From: Mya arenaria
Lineage: Eukaryota > Mollusca > Bivalvia > Myida > Myidae
DNA length: 64,000 bases
Reading direction: 5' to 3'
Assembly (NCBI RefSeq): GCF_026914265.1
Contig: NC_069132.1
Location: 38,185,152-38,249,151, forward strand
Below, piece after piece: positions 35,015 through 46,554 of this stretch. Position 1 is the stretch's first letter. The number at the start of each line of letters is the position of its first letter. The translations under genes and the position numbers were made by a program. The notes under the pieces were generated by a model. That model searched no databases. It was not told the origin of the DNA and saw only the letters and a program-made list of their open reading frames with translations.

Positions 35015-35140
35015 CCCTTATTCCAGAAGCCCATAATGCTTTGCGACAAAGGTGACTTCCGGTTTATTTCCGTATTCAATTTCCTAGTTATCGATACGAG
35101 TGAAAGGAAGAGCATACTTGGCAAAATAGATCGATAGGTG
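35015..35140. promoter_or_regulatory. Promoter-like patch between divergent transcripts
   Basis: CpG-containing patch within AT-rich DNA with GGTGACTTCCGGTTTATTTC (an ETS-type ACTTCCGG core). On the minus side the gene remnant starts at 34,999. On the plus side a GATAG|GTGAGT donor lies at ~35,138, with an acceptor TTTATTTCAG at 36,010. An inverted copy of this motif with its context (CCATAAT, CTTTGCG, GTGACTTCCGGTTTATTTCC) occurs at ~38,798-38,852. No function was tested. Confidence 0.45.
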
Positions 35141-35579
35141 AGTAAAACATGTTAGGAACATCAGGTTATACATTCTTCTATAAATATCTACCGCTTTTTG
35201 TAAATGTCAATGAAGTTTTTGACGTTTATACCCAACTTCAATACACATTTAAGTGGGTGGGGTAAAATAACATATTATGGTAAAGACTTTCATAGTAGTT
35301 CTCAAAGACTTCAAATACATATTGGTTGTTATAAAGTATGCATTCAATTGTGGTTTGTTGAGTTTGTTATTAAATTAAATGAATGATATGTTGCAATTAG
35401 TGTGAAATTGTTAAAATCTGCAACTTCAAAACAGTCAAGTAAATGAAGCTTAAATGTGATTAAGAAGGGCATTTAAATACTGACTGCTGTGCTGTATGTA
35501 AACAAATATGCAGGTCTTAAAATAACAGCTTATTAATATTGTACTAGTAAATTGTAACTATTTAAATATCTGACTGATA

Positions 35580-35936
35580 TTAAAGCTGCACTCTCACATA
35601 TTAAACATTTTGACAACTGTTGTTTTTTTTGTCTTCGACTGCCAATTTATGCAAACGTGCAAGAAAACCAGTGATATAAGACTGCTGACAAAACATTGGA
35701 TCGCAGATTTTCATTTTTAAGTAAATATAATAATTTTTAATGCATTTTTCTTAAACCGTTAAAATTAGCCATAAAATAATATTTTTTAAATGGAGATATG
35801 AAAATCGGTGATCTGATTTTTTTGTCAGCAGGCTTATATCACTGGTTTGCAGATATTTACGCAGAAATTGCCTCTTTCCAAGACAACAAATAAAAAAAGT
35901 TGTCAAAACGGTATATCTGTGAGAGTGCAGCTTTAA
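35580..35936. mobile_element. Complete TTAA-flanked element (AGCTGCACTCTCAC family)
   Basis: TTAAAGCTGCACTCTCACAT at the left and CTGTGAGAGTGCAGCTTTAA at the right, 357 bp, imperfect palindrome throughout (TTGACAACTG facing AGTTGTCAAAA). Coding capacity is absent. Confidence 0.9.
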
Positions 35937-36584
35937 CAGTTAAGAGTCTTTTGTATTTTTATTTTTTCTGGCTAAGTTGGATGATGATAAAACTATTTAT
36001 TTTATTTCAGAGATGTCCATTCTGGATGTTTGATTCCGCCAAGTTGATGCTCAACAGGAGTAGGCAGTTGATACCATTGATCTGATAGCACCTGCTATAT
36101 CAGTGGTTTTACAAGAAAAATTTGTGCAAAACACAAGAGACGGAATCGGTTCAAGAACTGAGATAAAATAAATGACGTGTGTCAATATGAATGAAAACTT
36201 TCCCTGACTGCAAGGACTAAAGAAATGCACACAAGTGACATAAATTTAAATGTTTGGTACAAAAAGTAGACATGTAGAACTTAAAATTATGACACAGGAT
36301 GTGAAACAACACTATCGCCAATAAAAGTCCAACAAGAGATTTTTCAAAAAGAAGCAAGATTTTGTTTTTGAACCCTTGGCAAATGAACCTTTAAAGGGAT
36401 TATTGCATACCAAGGACAATTTATTGTTTTTGAATTATATCATGTTTAATGTTATTATTAAATTGTAAAAAATACCGTTGTTATTAATATGATTGTCTAT
36501 GATCTTTTTATTCCAATGACTGTGTAAACTCCCATGGTTAATATTAAAAAGACATAAAATCGAGTCAACGTTTGTGAGCAATAA

Positions 36585-36665
36585 CTAGCCACCTGGTTAA
36601 CTTAGTTTGTAGGAGCACCGTGCTTTTTCTGGCAGCCCTTGGTTCGAGCTTTTTCCAATCATGTT
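36585..36665 (+). ncRNA. Decayed tRNA-derived repeat
   Basis: CCTGGTTAACTTAGTTTGTA (A-box-like) followed by GGTTCGAGCT (B-box core) at tRNA spacing; too diverged to be a tRNA gene. Confidence 0.35.
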
Positions 36666-36924
36666 ACTTTAGTATTGTTATAGTCAATAAGCCTAGGTGT
36701 CGTTAGCGCAGTACTGTAGGCCGAATATTTTCTTGGCCCAAATTCAAACAGCCTTGAGATTTAAATGAAACTTGGTACACATGCAAATTTCCAGAAACAA
36801 TAGGCTCATGTCCAGCAAGATCATACATAATATTTCAAGACTTGAATGATTCAATACATCTGCTCCTATGTATTTTAATTTTCATAACTAAAATTGTTCA
36901 TCATTGTAAATACAGTGCTCAAGT

Positions 36925-37287
36925 TTAAAGCTGCATTCTCAGACTGACCATTTTGACAAAAAATGTCTGAAAACCAGTGATATAAGATTGCTGATGGAAG
37001 ATCATAAAACATTTTTACAGAATTATCTTGACCGTTTTGACAAAAAAAGTCTGAAAACCAGTGATAAAAGATTGCTGATAGAAGATCAGATAACATTTGT
37101 ACGCATCTTTGTTTGAAAATGGATATATTTATGGTTAAAAAGCGTTTCTAACGCTTTAAGAAAATGGAGTCTTTTGACAGTGTTTCAAACAACTGAGATC
37201 TGTTATTTTGTGAATCATCTTATATGACTGACTGAATTGAAGGCAATGATATCAAAATCGGTTAATCTGTAAGATTGCAGTTATAAA
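36925..37287. mobile_element. Diverged TTAA element (AGCTGCACTCTCAC family) with internal duplication
   Basis: Left TTAAAGCTGCATTCTCAGAC, right AATCTGTAAGATTGCAGTTA. The segment GACCATTTTGAC with TCTGAAAACCAGTGAT and ATTGCTGAT is present twice (about 36,946 and 37,029). Confidence 0.7.
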
Positions 37288-37769
37288 GGTGCATGTCCCT
37301 AAAGGTCAATTGGCAGGAGATCTCATCAAATTTAATGAAGAATCATACATTCAATGATGCAATTCAACTTATTCATTTTGATGAGAATCAGCATTTAAAG
37401 AAGTTACCATGAGCTCTGATTTTTTTGCTGTGTTTTTATATGACAAATTTATCATTTCTGTAGAAAATGTCTGACACTATCATACAAATTGTAGCAAAAG
37501 AAACAAAAAATGGTTGTACAGAATTAATGTTTATTTAAATATCTATAAAAAGAGTTGTTCATATAATAAAACATTATGATGCACATTGTAGATGTAAAAC
37601 ATAACTAAAGTACAAGGACATAAAAAAATATTTAATTTTATATATTTATATGATTTTTGAATACTAGTAATACTATTTCTTATGATAACAATAATAATAA
37701 TAAGTGTTGAATACTAAGCACTTAACATATTATACATGTATGAATATCAATAATAACAGTAAAAAAACA

Positions 37770-38075
37770 ACAGTTCAACCAACAAAAGAGATCCAACAAG
37801 TACTAGCAATGGGAATCAAACCAATATGACCTAACAGTGATTCAAATAACACTAGTTGTCTATCACACATTCTGTCCAACAAGCAGTCCAAACAACACTG
37901 GTGGTCCAACCAACACTTCCAGTCCAACCATTTATAATTGTTCAACCAACACGTATGGTCCATCCAATATAGCGGCCCAGTAAGCAATAGATGCCAAACC
38001 AACAATAGCATGTCAGGTACTAGCTGTCCATCACGTTGCTACCAATCTAGCAGCCCAACCAATTGTAGTGATGTT
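37770..38075. repeat. Degenerate CCAACCAACA-type short repeats
   Basis: Scattered 15-25-bp repeats around the core TCCAACCAACA and AACACTNGTGGTCC. Possibly the eroded core of a tandem repeat, with similar texture to 43,480-44,010. Confidence 0.5.
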
Positions 38076-39126
38076 CTTCATTGAAAGTAATGATCTCAGA
38101 AGGTAACATCAGCATATTTGAATCATATCTGTAAAGAAAGGAATGGAACATAAAAAGCATATTTTTATAAAAAAGTAAGTTACTCTCAGACTTATTTATG
38201 AATGGGTTTTAAGACAATCTGGAAACCGATTTAATTCCAGGCCTGGGGGTATGCGACTAGTCCGGTGGCCATCATAATATTTGAAAATAACAAATCATTC
38301 AGGAGACTACACAGGTGACAGCATGACATAATTACTCTATGTAAAATGTTTATTACATAGTAATAAAATACACACAGCAGTATAAATATCATAATTTATA
38401 TTGATGATGATTTATTTATGTTCATTCATAAGACTATTAGTTATACCTGGTAATGTACATACAGATTCCTCATTAGATTATGACTGTCAGATAGTAAAAC
38501 AGACTAATGTATTATTTGTGTTAATTTTCAAAACAAATGTTTTAGAATAGATGAGAATTTGTTGTTTATAATACTCCAATAAGAATAGTAACTGCAGTCT
38601 TTTCTGAACCATCTACCCCACCCACCAGAACTAACTGTCCAAGTAAACAGTCGAGCGATTTATAGCTCATGACATTCAAATAATATCACAATAATGTAAT
38701 ATAAACTCATTAAAATGACAAATCTAATAAAAATAAATAAATTATAACAAACCTGGAATGATAAATTGTCCGTATTTATCGCTGTTATTGTACTTCGTCA
38801 TAACCCGGAAATAAACCGGAAGTCACCATGCCGCAAAGGATTATGGTCTATTGGAAAGTCGAGAATTTAGTATTTAGCACGCGCTAGAGAGATTCAAAAC
38901 ATCGAATTTGACCGACACTTAGTCCAAATAATTGTACGTTGACGGATTTTTTTTAGATTTTTGATATGGCAAAGGGATTGGAAGAATCCCGTATTACACG
39001 TCTAATATTTTAGACTAGACCGACACTGAACAGAGGTAAATGGCTATTTTCTTTGAAAATATAACACTTTCTAGTTCAAAGGTCACAGTTTAACGAGTAT
39101 ATTTAATTGATATAACGAAGTACTCC
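38076..39126. other. No clear gene; promoter-like motif at 38,798-38,852
   Basis: An inverted copy of the 35,040 motif lies at 38,798-38,852, and an AG|GTAAATGG donor-like site stands at about 39,031. No coding segment could be framed here. Confidence 0.35.
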
Positions 39127-40203
39127 TTAAAGCTGCACTCTCACATACATGTATTTTGACAACTTTGTTATTTTTTATTTTTGTCTTGTAGTTTGAATGA
39201 GCCAGTTTCTGTGTAAATATATGCAAATAAGTGATATAAGCCTGCTGACAAAAGATCAGATCGCAGATTTACATATTCCGTTAAAAGAATTGTTTTATGG
39301 CTAAAAGTGCTACTAACAGTTGGAAGAAAAATGCTTAAAACATCATTTTCTTAAAGCTGCACTCTCACAGATTGAACATTTTGGCAACTTTTTTATGTTT
39401 TGTCTTGGAATGTACTCATTTTGGCGAAAATCCATGGAAAGCAGTTTTATACAGAACAGAACAGAATATTTATTTAGATACAAGCATATACAGCTTATGA
39501 TCATAAACATTAGGAATATTTAGTAATGCATGCACATACAATACATATGATAACATAAATGGAGTAAACAAAAAGCAATTGAGCAAATATTAGCAAAGTT
39601 AGAGTACATATTTTAACATAATTTTCATGAGAGTAAATTTCTTATCCCGGAACGTTTAAATAAGCATCTCTATGTTCATTTGCTTTAAGAATAAATATCT
39701 AATAATATGTGTAGCAAAGTCTTCTTGCTAGTGTTCAATAGTTGCACAAGTTTAAACACACTTGGTCTATTAAAATAAAAGCACGGTATATATATTTATA
39801 AGACTGCTGACAAATATAGATCACAGATTTTTATATATACCAGTTCAAAAATTGATGTTTTGTTCATTTTTCTAAAACGTTTATTAACGATTTTAGCCAT
39901 AAAACATAAATTTTCAAACGGAAATATGAAAATCTATGATCTGGGTTTTCGTAAGCAATCCTATATCATTGGTTTGCAGATATTTATACAAAAATTTGCT
40001 CTTTCCAAGACAAAAAATAAAAAAGTTGTAAAAATGGTATATCTGTGAGAGTGAAGCTTTAACTTAAATATATATGCAATCCAATGTTTTTTTAAGCAGT
40101 CTTGTGTCACTGTTTTTCTTGCACTTATGCATTAATTGGCTTGTATAAAGACAAAAAATAAAACAGTTGTCAAAACATTTAATCTGTTAAAGTGCAATGT
40201 TTA
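39127..40203. mobile_element. TTAA element interrupted by a second copy of its own family
   Basis: 39,127-39,350 is the left half (TTAAAGCTGCACTCTCACAT). 40,063-40,203 is the right half (ACAGTTGTCAAAACATTTAA and AATCTGTTAAAGTGCA). Between them, 39,351-40,062 is another member (TTAAAGCTGCACTCTCACAG to GAGAGTGAAGCTTTAA). The inner copy itself contains ~340 bp of foreign AT-rich sequence at about 39,455-39,800 starting ACAGAACAGAATATTTATTT. Confidence 0.8.
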
Positions 40204-40631
40204 TTTAAATATACTTGATGCTTGCCTCAATCATTGCCGCTGACAGATCATCAGATGACAGCACCAACATCCAACAATGCAGCGATATTTTTAAAGTCTC
40301 TTTCACATCATTCTGTATCCTAATATTTTAATTTATTTAAGATAGTTGCTTATCAAGATGTTGAATGCATATTTTACAGCCTTTTAGGCTTTAGAGTGTA
40401 TTTAATGTCATTTTCAGACAGAAATATCTTGATCGAAGCTAGGACCAAGCTCACAACTGGCATTAGTGAGTCATGCCTGTCAAAACTAATTTTGGGGTAC
40501 ATGCATGTGTCTTTTAAAGTAGAACAGTAGACATCAACTTTACAATGTACATGAATACATTGCATTCATGCTTTAGTTATTTATGTATTCATGTACATTG
40601 TAAAGTTATTGTAGATGTAGATCGTGTCGAT

Positions 40632-40790
40632 GAGAACCAGCCGTTCAGTTAGCTCAGTTGGTTACAGCGCCATGATAGTGTTCCAGCAGTTGTTGTTGGT
40701 TCAAGCTCCACACTGGGGCACTTCTCCTCCCAGGTTTACTTAAATGGTGGCAGTGGTACATGGCAGGAGTGCCTCCGTCAGCTTTAAACT
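40632..40790 (+). mobile_element. tRNA-derived SINE
   Basis: A-box TTAGCTCAGTTGG (40,649-40,661) and B-box GGTTCAAGCTCC (40,698-40,709), followed by an unrelated ~80-bp body. Its tail is cut by the pogo-like element at 40,792. Sequence past that element (GGGTTAATGGAGAGGAGTGG) may be the rest of the SINE. Confidence 0.7.
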
Positions 40791-40791
40791 A

Positions 40792-41238
40792 CAGTCGAAA
40801 CTCGATGGCTCGATATTCTAGGGACCAGCCAAAATACTTCGAGCCTCGAGAATATCGAGCCAAGCGGGATTGCTTACAGAATGTTATTTTTTTATTATTC
40901 GTTACAAAAAGTCTTGTTTACCTCGTTTGTTATTGGCTATGCTATCTCCGCAAGAGAAGAGTATTAATTGGACATAGTTACACCTCGTAAAGTTCGTAAC
41001 ATCACTTATTCGATACTTAGAAAATATTATTTGATTGTTTTTATTAATTATAAAAATTATGCGAAAACAACAAACAAGTAATTTTAAACAGTGGGTAACA
41101 AAAACATAGCTTATTAGTTATATCAGGATGCATTGAAATTTATATGAACAAAGAGTTAAACAAAATCAGTTCTTTTAATCTGGTTCAAGCCAACGAGGAT
41201 ATCGAGCCATGAGATATCGAGCCAACGAGTTTCGACTG
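40792..41238. mobile_element. Pogo-like TIR element with TA target duplication
   Basis: Left CAGTCGAAACTCGATGGCTC, right in reverse complement CAGTCGAAACTCGTTGGCTC, both continuing to GATAT; TA flanks both ends. 447 bp with no transposase frame. ATATCGAGCCA repeats near both ends. Related to the 175-bp elements at 11,602 and 18,826. Confidence 0.88.
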
Positions 41239-41394
41239 TAATATATATATAAAGGGTTAATGGAGAGGAGTGGAGTGTATTGTGTGTCACTGTCAGTGTG
41301 TAAGAACCAGCCGCTCCGATGTGGAAATACTTGTACCATAATTCATGGTTTTTAAGTTTATTGTTTAAAGTTCCATTTTCTAGTTGTTTTGACC

Positions 41395-41750
41395 TTAAAG
41401 GTGCACTCTCACAGATTGAACGTTTTGACAATTTTTTTGTCTTGGAATGAGGCAATTTTTGCGAAAATCCATGGAAACCAGTTATTTAAGACAGCTGACA
41501 AAAAATTAGATAGCAGATTTTTATATTTAAGTTTAAAAAGTAATGTTTTATGCATTTTTCTTAAACCATTAGTAATGGTTTAAGCCATAAAACATTAATT
41601 TTCGAACGGAAATATGGAAATCTACGATCTGATTTTTTGGCAGCAATCATATATCATTGGTTTGCAGATATTTATGCAAAAATTTGCTCTTTCCAAGACA
41701 AAAAATAAAAAAGTTGTAAAAATGGTATATCTGTGAGAGTGCAGCTTTAA
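41395..41750. mobile_element. Complete TTAA element (AGCTGCACTCTCAC family)
   Basis: TTAA at both ends. GTGCACTCTCACAGATTGAA at the left and TCTGTGAGAGTGCAGCTTTA at the right. Full-length reference copy in this window (356 bp). Confidence 0.9.
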
Positions 41751-42499
41751 ATTTTATGATTTAATGACAACTGCCTTGAAATAGATACCTGATTTAAGCA
41801 TTATGCCAATTTTTATAAATTTCTATTATATTTTACTGTGAAATAATGTAAATATATACATATAATTGTTTGTGTTAGTTTAAATTTGCTTGATTTATCA
41901 TTAACCTAATTATATATTATTTCATTTTTTTTTGTATTAACCCAATATTATGTCATATAATATATCTATGGGTATATAATACCAGGGTAAAGACATGTAT
42001 ACAAATCACTTATTATTATGTATAGATAGTTTTTATTTCCATGTAACTCATTTGCCTACATACATTTTGGAAAATGTGGTCCATTACAGATAAAACCCAG
42101 ATGTATACATGGCCTGGATTTCCATATTATGCTGCCCAGAATAAAAGACGATGCAGTCCAGATAAAAACATTGTATGGCTCAATAATCTTTACCAAACTT
42201 GGTAAAAAAAAACTTTGTCATATTATGAGAAATACCTGTTTTTTTGTTAATAATGTTCATTCACAGTATATGCAATTCACCAAGCAACACAAGACTTAAT
42301 GTCCACTTGACACATTTCTAGTATATTTGGCTTGTACATAAACATCACTTTTTCATAAGAGAATAAATCTCATGTAGGACATTTAGATTGCTCTAGAAAT
42401 AATTGCCAAGATGTTTTGCATTTGAATCATGTTTAAAGCATACCCAACATTATTTGCATTTATTGTGTTCATGATTGTGTTGTATTCTTCCTTTTTAAG

Positions 42500-42540
42500 A
42501 TGCATCAGATGAAGTCTTTGACTATCTAGAAAGGGATTAT
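42500..42540 (+). pseudogene. Small exon-like segment, unidentified
   Basis: 41 bp between CTTCCTTTTTAAG and GTAAGC, reading ASDEVFDYLERDY in the phase left open by two bases. Too short to identify. It may belong with the exon at 44,211. Confidence 0.3.
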
Positions 42541-43429
42541 GTAAGCTAGTACTGGACATGAAGACAGTCACTTGGAAATGATGATTGTGCAACAGCGGTT
42601 AAACATATGCAATACATCATATGGTAATTTCTTTTCACCTCAATGAATATTTAAGTGACCTACCCACAAATAAAGTGATTCTCTAATAGTTCCAATTTCC
42701 ACTTTGATTTTGTAATCTGGTATTCTTCATTACTACTACCCGTAACTGGTATCTAAAAATAACATTATAATATTCATCAATAATATCATAAGACCATGTG
42801 AATATTCAGTAATTTATATATGTAATCAATTTGTTTTTGTGTATGTGGTGTTTATATGTTGGAGTTTGTAGTTCATTGTCAGTGATTTTTTTATTGTGAA
42901 AAACTCCATTTTCCCCAAAATTAAAAAAAATTACATTACATTCCGGATTAAAATAGCAATGAATTTCTTGAATTATAAACAAAATCTTGACAAGTCTTAC
43001 TCTTTCACAGCATAAGGTATGCATAAAAAAGTTAAAAAATGTATATTTGCCATTATATAAGCAATTTTAGCCTGATTTTGTATTTTTCCCAAAGTTGACT
43101 TTTTACCGAATTTGCGAGGTACATTGTACAGGCAGTAAAAAGAATTCATAAAAAATCACTGATTGTTGTTAAGTGTTTTTTTTATGAATGTTGTTCAAGT
43201 TTCGTCCTTGGGGTCAAAGTTGTCCCAACCAGAGTTCCCCTGTTACTGATAGACTTCTAGAACAAAAATTGATACACATTCAAATCAGGCAATGACTTCT
43301 GCAGTAATGTATGAATTCCTTAGAAACTGATGTCTAAACTAAAAGGTATTTAGTTTCAAAGATTATGAAACAAGTTGTTACAACAATATAATAATCACCT
43401 TTTGGCAGGATGTTAAGCAAGGTTTTGCC

Positions 43430-44095
43430 TTGTTGAGGAAATCGTAGACCTCGTAGTACCCTTAAGGAACCCACTTGTCTGACTTAGTGCCTACAATCCA
43501 AACTCACAATGTCTTCCTTAACAACCACTTTATAAGAAACCAAGGACATCCTTATCAAATACTTCATTTACAGCAGCCAATGACTTCCATAAAAAATGAT
43601 GACTTCCTAAACAATCCTTGGCTTCTTTATCAACCAATGATTGCCTTAGCAACTACCTTCATCCATAGCAACAAATGAATTCCCATTCAACCAATGACTT
43701 CCTTAGCATCCAATTCCTTCCAACGCATCCATTAACTACCTTTATAGGCACCAATGCCTTATTTAGCAACCACTTTTTTCCTGAGCAACAGCCAACATTC
43801 ATAGCAACCAATTACTTCCTTAAGTAATCATTTACTTCCATAGCAACATTCTGGTTCATTACCGTAACATCCATTGACCATGGGAACAACCAGCTTACCA
43901 TACTTCTCATTTCTGTTAACAAAGAGCAGCCTTCTTTGAGGAGTCCTTATCAACCATCAAATAACACAGCAACCACTAACCTGCTAAGCAAATAGCAACA
44001 CCTTTCATAACCAGTTGTTACCTGACTGACTTGTTCATGGTCATTTTAATCAGGTGATCAATTAAGGGCCATGCTGGCCCTTTTGTTTTGAATGT
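43430..44095 (-). mobile_element. Tandem-core element remnant, minus orientation, with ACCAATGACTTCC repeats
   Basis: At 44,038-44,090 the reverse complement reads ACAAAAGGGCCAGCATGGCC then GATCACCTGAT, the start signature of the 26,967 element. The body (43,480-44,010) is a string of ~18-20-bp degenerate repeats of CAACCAATGACTTCCTTAG type. The other end is not clear. Confidence 0.55.
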
Positions 44096-44210
44096 ACATT
44101 TCCTTAGCTTATTCATTTAATTCAGCAAATGTATAAACATAGTGTACAATTCTGGATACTTTCAAGTTTTGTCATTATTATATATTATCAATGTTTTAAT
44201 TTTCAAACAG

Positions 44211-44326
44211 GTGACCAGACAGGGAGGAAACTAGGGAAATGGTTATCCACCAACAGCCCAAGTGCTTGGTTGATAAGAGGAGCCACAGCATTAAACATTA
44301 CTGCACAAAGTGGTGTGCTTTGCTAA
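44211..44326 (+). pseudogene. Terminal exon-like segment, unidentified
   Basis: Follows TTTTAATTTTCAAACAG and reads DQTGRKLGKWLSTNSPSAW then LIRGATALNITAQSGVLC to a TAA. Composition and length suit a real last exon, but no family is recognised and no polyadenylation signal is obvious. Lies inside the 23-kb insertion on the strand opposite to the 31-35 kb remnant. Confidence 0.4.
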
Positions 44327-44511
44327 CACTTATGATTGTGATTTGATAAAAAAGCAATGAATGAACGCTCATTATTCATAACTATAACTAAAACATTGAT
44401 GTCAAAAGTTGTCAATTTTCAACATATATAGTATTTGAGATCCTGATCTATAGTTGTGTGCAATGGATTATCAAAGAAAAACAAAAGAGTGGGCAACAAA
44501 ATGAATAGCAT

Positions 44512-44732
44512 AATGCACCAGTCAATTGTAACCACATCCCGCGCCCAGGTCCGGGGACTTTTGACTTTTGGTCCAGCCTACCCCAGGTTAAATTCCCTGA
44601 ACTGATCCTGAACTAAAATCCCTGCCAAATTCCCCCGCATCCAACATACCATTGGTAAGACAAAACCACCGCATTCACACCCAGTATACCCCCAGACGGG
44701 GGTGGTGGTGGTTACAATTGACATGTGCATTA
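44512..44732. mobile_element. GC-rich short inverted-repeat element, second copy
   Basis: AATGCACCAGTCAATTGTAA at the left; right terminus in reverse complement AATGCACATGTCAATTGTAA. Shorter and more diverged interior than 22,483-22,797. Confidence 0.8.
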
Positions 44733-45202
44733 CCCACTACCCATTTACACCAGTAATTCATAATTATATTTGATAGACATGCCTCTTGTCAAAGGTTTTG
44801 AAGGGTATGAACGTAAAACTACCTGCCTATGGCCTTTCAAGATTTTATAACATTGTTAAACTAAAGAAATTATTATTAAGTTTATACTAGATCTTTGTTA
44901 AGAGTGACTCCTTTGATAATTCTGGAGAAAAACTATTAGGATTAGGTTCTGTATTTGTCCATAATTTGTCATATGACATGTAAGCAGGAGTTCATTCCTT
45001 CAGAGAATTGTGAATCTTATATAATTATGTATTTGACATCTTATGAATTTTATCACACTTTAACCTAGAGGCAGTTCAAATAAATACTGCTATGATTGAA
45101 CCAATACTGAATAAGGGGAAGAATTCCAAACAAGACAGTATACATCTAGTATCATGTTTGTCTGATAATTTTGAAATCATAGTGATTAAATCTAAAAGGA
45201 TG
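44733..45202. other. No gene recognised
   Basis: AT-rich, no splice-framed coding segment seen. Confidence 0.4.
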
Positions 45203-45530
45203 TTAAAGCTGCACTGTCACTGATTAATAGTTTTCACATTTGCTTTGAAAAAAAATAATTAAAATAGTCTGACTTTTGCATGAATGCCTTCAATCCAGTC
45301 ATATAAGATAACTCTCAATGAAACAGAATTCAATTGTCTGAAAAACTGCCAAAATTTTCATTTCTTCTCAAGCATTACTAACCATTAAACATAGAGTTTT
45401 AAATGGTAATAGGAAAAACTGTGATTTTGTATGCAGTCTCATATAACTGTTATCAGACATGTGCACAAAAGTTTTTCATTCCAAGTTAAAAATAATAAAA
45501 ATTCATATATCTGTGAGAGTGCAGCATTAA
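45203..45530. mobile_element. Diverged TTAA element (AGCTGCACTCTCAC family)
   Basis: TTAAAGCTGCACTGTCACTG at the left, TCTGTGAGAGTGCAGCATTA at the right, TTAA at both ends. Confidence 0.8.
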
Positions 45531-46554
45531 CAATGAAAACAATTATTAAAAATGGTATTTCCAACTGTGTATAATAATGCAACAACAATTTACCTTCTAC
45601 TAGCACATTGAATTACAAGTTCTGCTTTTTCAAAGAAAACAGGCATATGGGAAGTACCATCACTTCCAGCGATATTTTTGTTGTAGCTTTTTTTTATAAG
45701 AGACATTTGCAAAAACTGTTCATAGATTGTGTTTTAAGGTGTATGTTTTATAGACAGTACTCCAATTCTCTTTAATATATAATATATGTTTGTTTCATTT
45801 AAGGCTTTTGTGTGTTTTAGGCCTGTTTCAGACCATTCCTGATATCGTATTTTCATATAAACCCGGCAATCATAATTGCATACCTCTGCAAAAGAATAAT
45901 AAACATTCACAGAAATTAAACAGTAACGGAATTTTTCGAATTTTTCTCAACATAAGAAGAGACTTTTGTATTTTGGCCCAGCTAATGTTATTATATTGTT
46001 GACTAACATAAGCTTACAAGCAAATTAACAGGCAGAATAGGTAGAGAAAAGATGAGCATGTAGTCTTGTTTTGCATACAGAAGTAAGGGGCTTAGCTAGC
46101 CCTTTATATGTGGATTCATAATTGCTAGGTGGGTCTCGGGGCATGCCCCCTCAGAATATTTTGAAAAACATGGTGCATTCTGGGCGTTTTGAGGTGCTTT
46201 ATTTTGTACTGGAAAATAAAAATGGCATTTAAAGGATCATGTAGTCAAGTACGCAAACTGCAACTTTGGCTGATTTTTTTATGTTTTTATCAGAATCATG
46301 TGGATTCATCCGCATACTAGTGTTATATGCAGCTTCACGCCTGGTATCTCAGACAGACATTTTTAGGCTTATGTAGATGTTTGCAAGGCAAGGCTTGGCA
46401 AACCAAAGCGCCTGTCTCATTATATTGGTTACAAAGTGCTTTTGCATGTTGTTTGCAATTGTGCATTTTGCGTGACTGGTAAATATCTGCAATATAAAAA
46501 CTTAAAATTCATTGATGCCTAGGTGACCAAATTTCATTTCATTTGTCAAACATT
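45531..46554. other. No gene recognised
   Basis: AT-rich interior next to the right terminal region. The frame at 45,790-46,002 shows no family resemblance. Confidence 0.4.
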
